NCBI GenBank assembly: GCA_043228905.1
Contig: JBHGNT010000092.1
Span: 29,713-93,712, forward strand
DNA: 64,000 bases
Reading direction: 5' to 3'
Source of the DNA: Azolla caroliniana
Taxonomy: Eukaryota; Polypodiophyta
Positions 1-11,399 of the stretch are shown here, piece after piece. The position numbers and the translations under genes were made by a program. The number at the start of each line of letters is the position of its first letter. Position 1 is the stretch's first letter. Under the pieces are notes generated by a model, which worked only from the letters and a program-made list of their open reading frames with translations, ran no database searches and was not told the origin of the DNA.

Positions 1-1769
1 AGCCATTTGGGGATATTTGCTCGAATCTATACTAACTTGTTTCTCTTTCAACGAGAAGTAGAGGCACCCATCTCTTTTCCCTTACTCCTTCTCCCCCACT
101 TTTCACTTCTCCCTTTTTTCAACCTCAACATATTTAGCAAATTTTGTAGCAACCCTTAAACAATCTTGAATATTAAGAATGCCATTATAAACCTTTCATC
201 GACTATAGAAATACATGAAGGTGGAAATTCTAATACATGAATTTTGTTGCACTAATTCTAATACATGAAGGTGGAAATATTTTCCTCCGATGACCATAAA
301 TCCTGAAAGAGACCAAAATCAAAATACACACAAGAGTTACCATCCTAATTATCTCAAAATGAAGAACACTAAAGTCTATTGAAATAAGAGATTAAAATGC
401 TCAAACAAGGTTGATCACCTCTAACTACGGTTCCTAGACAAATGTGAGTATGTTAGACTTGCTTCACACATCATTCCCATAGTAGAGTTGAGGGATGGTT
501 GGAGTGCAATGAAATTATTGCAATCATTAAAATTGAGAAGGGAGGACATTTGTACTAGTGGAGGACAAGAGTTTCGGGACACAAAAGTCGAGCCTATTGG
601 TGACATGAAATATTGAGAAACAGTGAGGCCCAACATTTATTGCATTAATGAGATGGGCTTGAAAAACTTCTTTAGGTCATCTAAGAAGTAGTCATGCATG
701 GCATTAGTGGTGAATTTTGAAAGTGATTAAAGTTCAAAAGCGACGAAAGGATATATTTAACTCGTATCAAATGTTATCACAAACTCTTATCTATGGGGCT
801 AGTTGGGATGGAGACTTCACTAAGGTCTATGGACAACTTCTAGTATTTATGGAATTATTGTTGTTCAAAAGTTGGGCTCCAAGAACAAAAGCTAGAGTGG
901 CATGACTATGTGGGTGGCGGCTTGGATGTCGCAATCAATTGTGTTCATATCTTCAAGATTCAAGATTTAGATAATGTAATCATGAGTCAAGCTATATTTG
1001 CACTAGTATGTGGGTGTATTTGTGTTACTCCTTTTTTGTGGAGGCAATGGTCAAGAGTGACTTGGTGATATCGATGTGTTGGAGGTGAAGGTGGTTTGTC
1101 ATTAATTAGTGTAATTACTTGTAATTACTTGGTGACTTGATGGAGTTGTTGTCGTCTAGCCCATCAGAGTTGTAATTCTCAAATTCTTTTATTGTTGTGT
1201 TAATGGTGTTATGATGTCTTATTCCTTTATAATAGGATTCTTCAAAGGATATGCTAATATAAACTAATATTAATACTATGTGTCTTACTACATGTCTCCA
1301 AAAATTGTCATTGTCAATGATTTTGAGTGCAAGTTACTGTCTCGATTTGCGTTGACTCTTTGCTAGACAAGTTAGTTGGTGTATAAACACATACACTTTC
1401 TTAGAGCATATGGTGTGTTGGATTGTCCTTTCTATGATGTGCAGGCTAGATTGGCGCATGTTGTTTTCTTCCTATAGGGACTTCGCTTTAAACATGTTTA
1501 AGAGAGCATGATTGTTCGAGATCTCAAGCTCCTTAGTCAAGTGCACGGTTATTCATCCACATGTGTGGGTTTCTTCTAGTGTAGGTTCCTTCAAGTGCAC
1601 TCTCATTTTAGTGTGTGTCCGTTTTTCACTGTGATCGTTCTTTTAAATTACATTATTTTCACCATATGCTTATCTAAGGACATGCTTTTTGGTTGAGCAT
1701 GCACTTGTCATTTTAACACTAGCTTGTTGGTAAGAAGATTGTTTAAATTGACATATTGTATTGCTCTTT

Positions 1770-1786
1770 GGGGGGGGGGGGGGGGG
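1770..1786 (+). repeat. Poly-G tract (17 G)
   Basis: Uninterrupted run of 17 guanines, followed by CACTATTTG. One of five long G or C runs in the first 6.3 kb. Confidence 0.95.
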
Positions 1787-2166
1787 CACTATTTGATTGG
1801 GGATCCCATAGTATTGTTAGGGACTACAATGTGCACTCATTAGAGGCATGTGCGAGGACAAACTCTTTAATGACAATGGAATCAATGACGGAAATGGAGT
1901 CAACAAAAATGATGGTGACGAGGAGAAGGAGAGTGTTTGGTGGTTATAAAGATGAAGATGGAGTGGGGGATAGTGATAGTGATGGTGGGTAAAAGAGGGT
2001 GAATTTTGGTGATGAGGATCAAGATGTTGGAGAGTGTGCAGTGGGGTCTAGTGGGTAGCTATAATGAGTTTGGGGTAGCTGGTGAGGATGTTATGACAAG
2101 GTGAGATTTGTTCTTCTTGGTAGTGATGGCATGTGCATTAGCAGTGATGTTGAATGTTAGATTTAA

Positions 2167-2179
2167 GGGGGGGGGGGGG
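2167..2179 (+). repeat. Poly-G tract (13 G)
   Basis: Uninterrupted run of 13 guanines in an A/G-rich stretch (about 2100-2340) of strong purine bias. Confidence 0.95.
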
Positions 2180-5000
2180 ATTATGGAGAGGAGGTTAGAG
2201 ATGAACAAAGTTAGATAAAGAGGAACGAGGAAAAGACAAAGAAGGTTGTGAGGGAACAAAAAAAGGGTGCAATAAATCAATAAATAAAAGAAAACTCCGA
2301 TTGTGAAAAGAAAAGAAAAGTGGAAGAGAAATAGGAAGTAACAAACTATCTTTCAAGTTTGGTTGTGAACCTACAACCTTTGTGACTTGTAGGGAAAACA
2401 ATGGGATCAAGTTAGTAAAATGGGAATTTTTTATTGTGCAGTCACACATGGCTTGTGTGAGTGGAGCTACAAGTTTGGTTCACATCCTGGTGATGGTTTG
2501 CCATTGTTTTATAAACTTCCATGGTGTAAGATGGTCTTGGATGCAGTTACCAGTGGATTGGGTAGAACTATACTACATTCCAGTAGTGTCATGGTGCCAA
2601 TGGCATAGTGTGAAACACCCAAGTCACATGCATTCTCACAATTCCACAAGCATACCTTTAGGAGGTATATTTGATATCCCAATCATATTCCGAGAGGAAC
2701 TTGCCCTATCATGTCCTTCGGCTTGTCGGCCTTTCTCCCTCAAGTACCTTGAATGTTCAACAAAGGTTGGTAATATGGGTTCTTACCTGTATTACGCCTC
2801 AACCCGAGTTGGCATTCTTACTTCAAATCACTTGAAACTTACCCAATGCCCTCATAAAATTATACAAACCAAGTTGTTATTGACACGAGAGAAACGTGTT
2901 ACAAAATCCTTTCTTGATGTTTTGAATACAACTTCCAAAAAATAATTTGGATCTTTACATACATTGTCAACAAAATTGTGGCCCACCAGAGCATTAGGTC
3001 ACTAGAGAACCAGGTCTATAAATTTATATTTTTCCCATAAGGAAATAAGTAATACCTTTATAACATAACATTAAGAAGTCTTTGAGGATGGTTGACAACT
3101 TCATGTTATGTGGCCCAATATTGCTTAGTCATCTCCTCTTTGCATATATATTCAATAGAATTAGAGCATTAAGCCACTAGATAACCCATGAGTTTTTTTT
3201 TCGTGAAGAAATCCATAACACCCCTATCGTAGAAAATTGAGAAGGCTTTGAGAATGCTTGTTTGTGACAATTTCATGGCGTGTCGCTCAATATTGCTCTA
3301 TAATCTCCTCTTCAAAAGAAAATAAAAACTTAAGCCTTTGCATACATCTTCAATAAAAATGTGGCCCGCCAAAGTGTTAAAAGCTTTTATAGAACCCAAT
3401 AAAGTAATGGTATTTTTCGAAGTAAAGAAATAGGTAAGACCTTTGTCATAAAATATTCCATACACCTTCAACAAATCTATGTCCCACCATAGCATTAAGT
3501 CAACCTTCAACCATAATATGAGCAAAATTCTAGAACATTGCAAGACATTATCAAATCCACACATAGTAGTATTGCATGAATCTAGCCATGCATGTGGTTT
3601 GGCTAGTTAGTGAAATGCATAAAAATACTATTTATGTGTTATTTTCTTGGTATCTAAACTTAAATAATTAATAAATTAAGTATCCCATCTATTTCTCAAT
3701 TTGATTTTAGTTTTAACAATAACAAATTACAATAGTGGTGAAATAGACACGAATGTAATTAACAAAAGCTAAGATACTTTAATGACTATTCAAAGAATCC
3801 AAAAGCTAAGACACCCTAAGACTTCGAATGGTTGGAGTCGTGTTTTAATTTGATGTGTTATCATTGTAACGCATCATGCAAACCTTATCTCAAATGTAGA
3901 GTACTGGCATGATGCTTTGTTTATGGCACATCAAACATGATATTGTTAACATTATATTTCCTTGAGAAGATATAAATGTACAACTTTCACATAAGACATT
4001 GCATGCTTAGACTCATGTGATATTGAGAGTGTTGTTTTGGCAAGAAGTTGCCTTTGACAAATCCTCTTGACCATAAAGCACACAAACTTTCTCTGTACCA
4101 TTCAAATTTGTCGCAATTTATATGTACCACGCTCCATGTTAACCAACAAGAACATGATACAAATTGTCAAAATTAAAACTAACGTAAAGCGTTACACCAT
4201 CTTGTGAAATCTACTCATTTTAATAACAAACAAAATGGCGAGAGACTTTAAAAAATGTCATTGTTGTACGAGTCGCTACTAAAATCATTGTGGTCGATTT
4301 GAATGTTGAAGAATTCTACTTCTAGGTTTAAAACTGACAATTTCTAACAACACCACCATATATGTTCACTTTACGTATCCATATTTGTTTTCTCTTTCTA
4401 CAAATTGTGGGAATAAAGGACTTGATTACGGGTGTAGACTGGAGGGTCCAATTAATTTGATGGATAACCACATCTTACTAATTCTAACAAATAATAGCAT
4501 ATAGGACGGGACACAAATACCGCATTGAACAACAAATACATGATACTAGTTGAACGTCGATTACAAAGAGTCTCTAGAAGGCATGGTAAAAAGCACGGTT
4601 CAACTCAGGCACCTAGTGTATACACCTAGGCTTTTAGTTGATAAAGAGGCCACGACGCAAAAAAGCACGGATGGTAAAAAGCGTGCTTTGGTGCCTGGGG
4701 TAGCAATTGTGTGGACCCGGGCTCATCTACGGTCAAAGAAGTCGTGACATAGGAAGCACAGTTAAGAATGCTCTTACGCAAGTGCTGATGGTGTGTGTGT
4801 GTGTAAAGAAGTTGCGGTAGCAACCTTGCTGAAAGCTAGGTGTGAAAAGGTTGTATGGTCCACTTGGAGATGGGGTGGGGAATAACAGGTGAGTGTCGAC
4901 CGACAACAACAAGCGATTTTGTGCCTTTGCTTTATATTATGATTTGTTTTTTTGCTTTGACCCCAATGGCTCTCTTTTCCTGTTTTGCATATGTATATAA

Positions 5001-5037
5001 GCATGCATGCATGCAATGTATGTATGTATGTATGTAT
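5001..5037 (+). repeat. Tetranucleotide microsatellite (ATGC)n(ATGT)n
   Basis: Three or four GCAT units pass directly into about five TGTA units. Simple-sequence DNA with no coding signal. Confidence 0.9.
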
Positions 5038-5142
5038 TGTGATCGAAAGTCAAGGAAGGTTTTTTTTTTTTAATATTTAAAGAAGATATCATTGTCATTA
5101 GTGTAAACATTTTACAAGATTTTTAAGCTCTATGTGATAAGC

Positions 5143-5157
5143 GGGGGGGGGGGGGGG
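5143..5157 (+). repeat. Poly-G tract (15 G)
   Basis: Uninterrupted run of 15 guanines followed by AACAACC. Confidence 0.95.
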
Positions 5158-5461
5158 AACAACCATTTAGGAAGCTGAAAATGCCAATAAGGAGTACCGT
5201 AATCGGATGTCATGAATGGAGTAGCTGACCAGACCAGACGATAAGAAACTCATTGCCGATATTGCAATTTTTTTTGAGCAATCAGAATCTCTCCTAATTA
5301 TGTATACCATCCCAAAATTGACCCGTTCAAAGTATGAACTATGTCTAACCAAATATTTTGGAACCAATTGAGCTGCTCATGTTTTAAGTTATTGATGGAA
5401 AATAGAGAGAGAGAGCAGAGAGACTTTCCAATTGAAAGTCAAGGAAGGATGCATATGAAGA

Positions 5462-5475
5462 GGGGGGGGGGGGGG
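5462..5475 (+). repeat. Poly-G tract (14 G)
   Basis: Uninterrupted run of 14 guanines, followed about 20 bases later by a short GAA microsatellite (about 5498-5516). It lies in the presumed promoter or leader zone of the USP-domain gene. Confidence 0.95.
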
Positions 5476-5578
5476 AATATTCTTCTTATTCACAGAATAA
5501 GAAGAAGAAGAAGAAGGATGTGAGGAAATAACAGACAGAGAGGGTCCACAGACAAAGAGACACAGAGACACAGAGATT

Positions 5579-5609
<31 letters not shown>

Positions 5610-5629
5610 AAAGAAAGAAAGAAAGAAAG
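5579..5629 (+). repeat. (TA)n then (GAAA)n microsatellite
   Basis: About 12 TA dinucleotides (5579-5602) followed by five GAAA units (5611-5629). About 1.05 kb upstream of the start codon of the USP-domain gene, so the TA tract could also supply a TATA element, but no transcription start can be fixed from sequence. Confidence 0.85.
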
Positions 5630-5780
5630 CTTGATGACATGTCTCCAGAGTCCATTCTTACAGGTAACAGCAGTTATTATTTACTGCTCTGTTCCCTGCT
5701 TTTCTTTTGTTTTTTTGGATCTTTTTTAAGTATCTACTGCATTAATATCTTGAAACAGTAACCTTTTCCTTGTACACATT

Positions 5781-5783
<3 letters not shown>

Positions 5784-5817
<34 letters not shown>
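5784..5817 (+). repeat. (CT)n microsatellite
   Basis: Pure CT dinucleotide repeat of about 17 units. CT-rich tracts of this kind are common in plant 5' leaders and core promoters; here it lies about 0.8 kb upstream of the USP gene start. Confidence 0.9.
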
Positions 5818-5820
<3 letters not shown>

Positions 5821-6209
5821 ACCACTTATCAACATCTGCATAAAAATGCAAGGAATGCAAGAAATGCAGAGGACCCATCATCAGTATACATATCATGATT
5901 CCCAAAAGACCTCATCATCTCCATTCACTGAGAAGATCAATTGCTTTTTTTATTATCCAGGGATCCTCTGTTCTTCTCTCATTTTGCAATCTTACATTCA
6001 GAGAGACAGGAGGCAAGAGAGAGACAGACGGATTTAAAAAATAGGTTCAAGCTATTGTATATCCTAAAAAGCTTATACTTGTCCATACGTTTTTGATTCT
6101 TTCAACCCTTTCACCCAGAGTTCTTATATATTCTTTTCTTCTCTCTTTGTTGATCCATTGATAGAGGAGGAAGAAGAAGAAGATAAGAGAAAAGAGGAGA
6201 ATTTACTGT

Positions 6210-6221
6210 CCCCCCCCCCCC
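6210..6221 (+). repeat. Poly-C tract (12 C)
   Basis: Run of 12 cytosines followed by TTTTTCCCCC; equivalent to a poly-G tract on the minus strand. Lies in the presumed leader of the USP gene. Confidence 0.95.
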
Positions 6222-6305
6222 TTTTTCCCCCTCAAAAACCAAGAAGGAAAGCAAGACAGGTGCAGAGAGAGTGAGTGAGGGATTGAAAGAGAGAAAGGAA
6301 AAATT

Positions 6306-6430
6306 GGAGAGGCGGATGCATCTCAGTTGGTAAAATTATCTGGTGCAGAGCTGAAGGTCATGGGCTCAATCCCTACTACTAATCTGAAGTGACATCCAGT
6401 AAAATCAGTGCAATTTTCCAGATTTTGAAC
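6306..6430 (+). mobile_element. tRNA-derived SINE-like insertion in the leader of the USP gene
   Basis: The segment reads like a decayed tRNA head. An A-box-like stretch, CTCAGTTGGTAAA, is followed about 35 bases later by a B-box-like GGGCTCAATCC, as in the internal Pol III promoter of tRNA genes and plant SINEs. It does not fold into an intact tRNA, and a non-tRNA body follows (to about 6430 or beyond). No poly-A or T-rich tail or target duplication could be fixed, so the 3' limit is approximate. Confidence 0.5.
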
Positions 6431-6643
6431 CCTGGTGCATGGTTTAAGGAAAAATATCCTATGGGATTTATTACCAGGATACAACCCTGATGCAAGAAGC
6501 AAGAAAGGAAAATCATTGTGTTGATGTCCAAAGAGAAGGGAAGTGGTGAGATGGTTCACTGCTAGGAAGGATACAACCCCAACAGGAAAGAAACAAAAAG
6601 AACAATCATCATGATGCTGTTGAATTAGAAGGAAGGCGATACA

Positions 6644-9600
6644 ATGTCTCAAACACCATCATTAGAAGAAGCAGAAAATGTTGCAGTAATTGTTGGCAAA
6701 AAGAAAAGTAGTGTTCAAGCATTTGAATGGGCATTGAATACACTTATGACCTCTCATACCAGGATCCTTCACCTCGTACATGTGCTCAATCGGCAACAGT
6801 TTATTCAAACTCCAAGTGAGTAGAGCGATCATACATTTCTCTCTTTCATTTTCTTACTTGGTAGTAGTTCAATCACAAGTTTTTTAAATTCTGATAGACC
6901 CCCAACTGTCCCTTTTGTTCTTGAAATGCCCTTGAGTATTTGATATTATGGGAAAAACTCCAAAATACCCAGTAGGTCTCTCAAAATGCGACTGTTTTTT
7001 TGTGATTACCCCAAATACCCCTGGGCAACCCTGAAAGAATGAAAATAGGGGTGTTAATTCATCCCATATAATTGCACAAATTGCAGATATAATTGATAAA
7101 AAGAGTATGATGCAACTGATCATATGACAACTGCAGTATATAATTTCTTTTTCAATCGCAACCCTTGTTTTATTTCGAAATGCTTTAGAATTCTCTGTTT
7201 TAATTCTGAAATGCCACTTCTGTTTCCATTATTTTCCCAAACTCCCCGGGAGCCCCTGAATGAGAGAAAAAAAGGGATGACTTGATCCCATATAATTGCA
7301 CAATAGCTCATGTGAATGATAAAAAGTTGATGAATTAACCATTTGACACGTAATTTCTTTTTTGGAGATTTTCTGAAGGGCATTTCGGGAGATAATGAAA
7401 AACCAGGTTAATTTCTGAACATACAGGAATATTGAGGATATTTGTATTTTTTCTTTTCCTAAATCTACATCACTATTACAAAGGGTCTTGTTGCTGTATA
7501 ATCATAGTAGGCGGCAGGTCAACCTCATTCCCTAATGCAAAGTTTTGCCTCTTCTGTTATTATGATAGTAAGCTAGAAGTAAGAGGTAGCTATATTAGGG
7601 AATATGTTCGCTAAAGTTTTTTCTAGTCATCCGATTGATACTGTATTCAGAAATTGGGAACTTGTTGTGTTGTCTAAAGTTTTTGAAATATATCTCTTAG
7701 ATGCTGTTTTTGCATTATGTGTCCAGATGTGTTAAAGGTCCAAAACCTTACAGCAAAATGGCTAGTGAATGAATAATTCTAACTTTTACAGTGGTGATTT
7801 ATATAAACACAAAAAAAGATATTAGTTTTCTTGAATGTAATTGCATTTTTCTATTCAAATTTGAACAACTCATGATTGTTTCAGTTATAATTCAAAAGAA
7901 CCTGTGGTTGAAGCTAGTTCTTCATGATTCATATCTCTTCAAAAGGAGCTGTATGGCTCATCTATATTGGATTCTACTTGATGTTATAATCGGTCTGAAT
8001 TATTATTTTTGTTCTTTCTTTATAGTGGGTCCTCTGCCTTTCGACCAGGCAAATGAACAAGTTCAAAAGCAAGCTAGAGAACTGCAGTCTTTGAAAACTG
8101 AAAAGCTGCTACATGTGTACAAGAAGATGTGTGAAAAAAGAGAGGTAGATTCTGAACTAAAAACCATGGAGCGCGAACCTACTTTTATTCCTGCTTTATC
8201 ATTCTAGTCGCTGACATCCATTCCTTTGTATCAGTTGAATTGCTATGTTCATTGCATAGAAAGTGATTCAGTTCAGAAAACCCTGCTGGAACAAGTCACA
8301 AAACTTAGGATCAGAAAGTTGGTGCTTGGGTCTTCCTCAGGATTTAAAATGAAGTAAGCATTTGTAAGTATTATTAAGTCATTATGGATTGCAAGATGTG
8401 GCTACCTTCTCTTCATTGAACTGAAGGGAGTAATAACTATTTGGACAGGATTATACTACATTATCCAATGCTTTTCATATAAATATCTGTTGCCGGTTAA
8501 TGATATAGTCCTGGTGATAATTGTTTTTCCTACAAATAATATACAATCCTGCTACCTAAACAGAATAAAGAAATGAAATTAACCCTTTTCACAGCTTGGC
8601 AGCAAAGCTTGGTCCTTTGTACTTATTATTCCTTTTGTGTTTATTTCAGAATCTGAAATTTTGGAACCTGAAACTGCAAGTCAAACTTTAGAGACATGAT
8701 ATTTTTGTATATGAATCTTATGGCATACTGAATAATGATGCGTATATCTGCAGATGGTTTAAGAAATCGAACATCACTGTGTTTTTAACACAAAATGTTC
8801 CTGATTTTTGTGCTGTAATGGTGGTAAAAAATGGAAGACTTGTGTCGGTGAAAGATGCAACCGATTCCTCCGCAATTAAAGGTATTTCTGTTTGTTTTTT
8901 ATTCTCAGGTTTTAGGAATTGTAAGGCAAAGAAGACTATCAAAGTTGGGGGTTTAGTAGCTAGTTTTAGCGAGAATATTCTCTTTTTATCCTGTTCTTGG
9001 TATTCTTGATCAGCTCACTCACAAGTTGTATATATTCTTTACAAACAATAAAAAGAAAGAATCATCCTTTCATTTTTCTTGGGGAGCTCTAACTTTAATG
9101 TTCTCCATTGATCATCATTTCCATGAGTATGAATGAGTTACCAAGGCCAAAAGAATTTTCAAAGGATCAATGCTTTTGTTAGGAGAGGATACGTAATTTT
9201 TCTGAACAAAAATGAAGACCTGATATTAAGATTTTAGTAACAATATTTCCCTGCTGCTAAGTTAGAAGATCCATGGGATTAAATTAATTGTTTTAGGGCA
9301 GAACACTGATGTCTGAAATACACACAGATAGGAGATTTAGTATCTGAATGTGAATCATGTAGTACAGAACACTGGTATCGGAGTAATGTAGGGCAGAATA
9401 TCAATGTCTAATTGGTTCTCCTTCCTTTCCGCATTATGGGTTTCAATCTGAGTGCGTTGGGTGTCTTGATATAGAAGGGGATGCTAATCGACCAAATATT
9501 GTAGCTTGATAGGAGAATTAGTGTCTGAATGTGAATCATGTAGTACAGAACACCAATGTCCGAATCATGTAGGACAGAAGACCAATATCTGTAATTCATT

Positions 9601-10363
9601 CAGAAGGAGGCTTATCATCAATTGGCTGTGTCCTTTCCACATTATTGGTTTATATCTGATTGTGTTGGTTTTTTTCAATAGAGAGGTGGATGCTAATCGA
9701 TCAAATATTTCTATCTTGGTAGGAGATTTAGTGTCTGAATGTGGATCATGTAGCACAAGTGACTATGAGCAAATGCAATACAAAGGTTTGTCTTCAAGTT
9801 CAGACTCCACCTGGCGATTCGGTGAATATTTCACGGATGAATATTCCGAGCATTTCCGGTCCCGTGGAGATTCCAATTATCGAAATCCGTCTGTTGGAAA
9901 GCTTCGTGATGAAATAGAAGAAGTATTGACGAGCCAAGCCTTTCAAAGCCTGGAGATCGGATCTCGCTCTCCAGTACCGATCTATAACATGCTTGAGACA
10001 TCGAAGATAACAACAACAACAACAACAACTCCTCAACAACAAACTCATTCCGAAACCACCTTATGCAAAACATCAAACATGTCGATGCAGGGAACACAAG
10101 AAATGGTTTTGACGAAAGAGTCTGAAAGAACAGAGGAAGAGCTATGTGCCGATATAGGAGCGCCTTTGGAACCGAGTAAAATAGAGCGCGTGCACGGAGT
10201 GTCTAATGAAACAGAAAGACACGATGAAGTAATTGTTGCTCATTTGAATTCAGAGATACATGCTTTACGGCTAGAACTGGCTATGGTGAAGCGAGAAGCC
10301 GCGGAAAATAAACGCAGGTATCTTGAAGTTTTGAATGATCTCAAGTCAAAAGAAATGAATTGA
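6644..10363 (+). CDS. USP-domain protein related to the N-terminal half of PUB33/35-type proteins (five exons)
   Basis: Inferred exons are 6644-6815, 8026-8144, 8208-8353, 8754-8881 and 9723-10363, all with GT-AG introns and compatible phases. The first four encode a universal-stress-protein fold: VAVIVGGKKKSSVQAFEWAL (strand 1 and helix 1), RILHLVHV (strand 2), LRIRKLVLGSSSGFK (the nucleotide-loop-like region) and a last strand of the type seen in plant kinase/U-box proteins (DFCAVMVVKNGRLVSV). The last exon is a Ser-rich, acidic linker with a terminal coiled coil (about the last 45 residues, EIHALRLELAMVKREAAENK) ending at TGA. Full PUB33/35 proteins continue with a kinase and a U-box; neither is present before the stop, so this is a USP-plus-coiled-coil form, either a natural short paralogue or a truncated gene. 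The exon 2/3 border and the start of exon 5 (9684 is an alternative acceptor) are less certain. Intron 1 (6816-8025) is large. Confidence 0.72.
6890..7355 (+). repeat. Diverged tandem duplication inside intron 1 of the USP gene
   Basis: Two copies of a roughly 230-bp segment lie head to tail (about 6890-7135 and 7140-7355). Shared landmarks are ATCCCATATAATTGCACAA, GATAAAAAG and a Pro/Gly-codon-like C-rich part (CCCTGGGCAACCCTGAA versus CCCCGGGAGCCCCTGAA). The copies are well diverged, so the duplication is old. Confidence 0.7.
9328..9775 (+). repeat. Three tandem copies spanning the 3' splice site of the last USP exon
   Basis: The motif TAGGAGAATTAGTGTCTGAA and its variants starts at about 9328, 9509 and 9720, spaced 181 and 211 bp. 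Each copy is followed by GAATCATGTAG-type sequence, and the first two contain GGATGCTAATCGA-type sequence before the next copy. Only the third copy continues into the long open exon. The upstream copies therefore carry decoy acceptors and duplicate exon starts. Confidence 0.75.
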
Positions 10364-11399
10364 CTTATTGTCAAATCCATAAAAGTGTGAAAAACAGAGC
10401 TTGGTTGCGAGGTTGCTATGGAAAGGTCGTAATATATACCACTCATTCTCTTCGAAATGTTCCCCAGGTAACGTGACAAATAACAATTTCTACAAGCCCA
10501 AGTACGAAAGGTGGGGGTGGTGGTGGATATGGCAAATGTCTACTTTGTACTAGCATGTGGTGGTGAGAATATTAGTCTAATGTTTAAAATGAATGTTTGT
10601 AAAGATTCGGCAAATGTTACAAATTGTTTTAAGGAAATGAAACTAATATTCGCCAGGGAAAAAGTAAAAACAATTGGAAAATTTCGAAAGATTAGCCCTA
10701 TCTTTTACACTTCGTTAACAAGTTCGAAGTGGTTTATGATGTTTTTATCTTGCCAATGAGGGTTTGGTCCACCAACTCTAATGTCACAATTTGAAGGAGA
10801 GGGAGAGACAAATAGATAGATAGATAGATTATATTATCGTTTTTGGAGGTCAAATATGACCTATGAGACAAAAAATATTACATTTCACGTGATACGTGTG
10901 AAAGTGAGTAGCAAGTCTCGATGTTTAAGAACTTTACCAATGAATGTTGCAATCGAGAGTGCACATTATGGTTGTGAGAAAAATTCGTGCAAAGATTGGG
11001 CTTGGTTGAAGAGATGCGGAAAGCATGGTTTAATATGATAAAAGGCAGAGCATTGTATCAAAGTGTGATACTCAAACTCTCGAACTTGTTTAGGGCAAAG
11101 TGTGCATAGTCAACCACTCTTATCAATTGTGCCCCAACGCCTCATTTCACATTGCAATGCATGTGAGCAAAGTCTCATGGAAGCAATGGTTTGAATGGAA
11201 CATAATGGGATGGGCTCCAACACATATCGATGTGTACGGTTTCCCCGTTCTGCGAAGAATATGGTTTGTAGTTAGGTGCAACATGTGTGGTATAATGTGT
11301 GAAGCATGAGCCTCCACATCTCTCCTATGTCATGATACATACATTGGCGTTGCAAAAAGGCATCATTTACCGACTCTAAGGAATCTAATGATGCATCAT
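10364..11399. other. Spacer downstream of the USP gene
   Basis: No gene recognised. Contains a short (GATA)n run near 10811-10828. Short open frames here have no recognisable domain. The 5' part may be the 3' UTR of the USP gene, but no clear polyadenylation signal stood out. Confidence 0.5.

Larger units (their letters stand above)
1..5560. other. Intergenic region without a convincing gene
   Basis: No recognisable protein family, RNA gene or intact element was seen on either strand. Open frames are short (the longest is 187 codons at 2382-2945) and lack known domains. The sequence is AT-rich and carries microsatellites and several poly-G tracts, listed separately. The stretch beginning near 2609 (TGTGAAACACCCAAG) resembles the start of some plant LTRs, but I found no matching end or target duplication, so it is not called. 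Confidence 0.6.

Noticed and set aside
2382-2945. 187-codon plus-strand open frame
   Set aside because: No recognisable domain, no supported splice or promoter context, and composition like the surrounding intergenic DNA.
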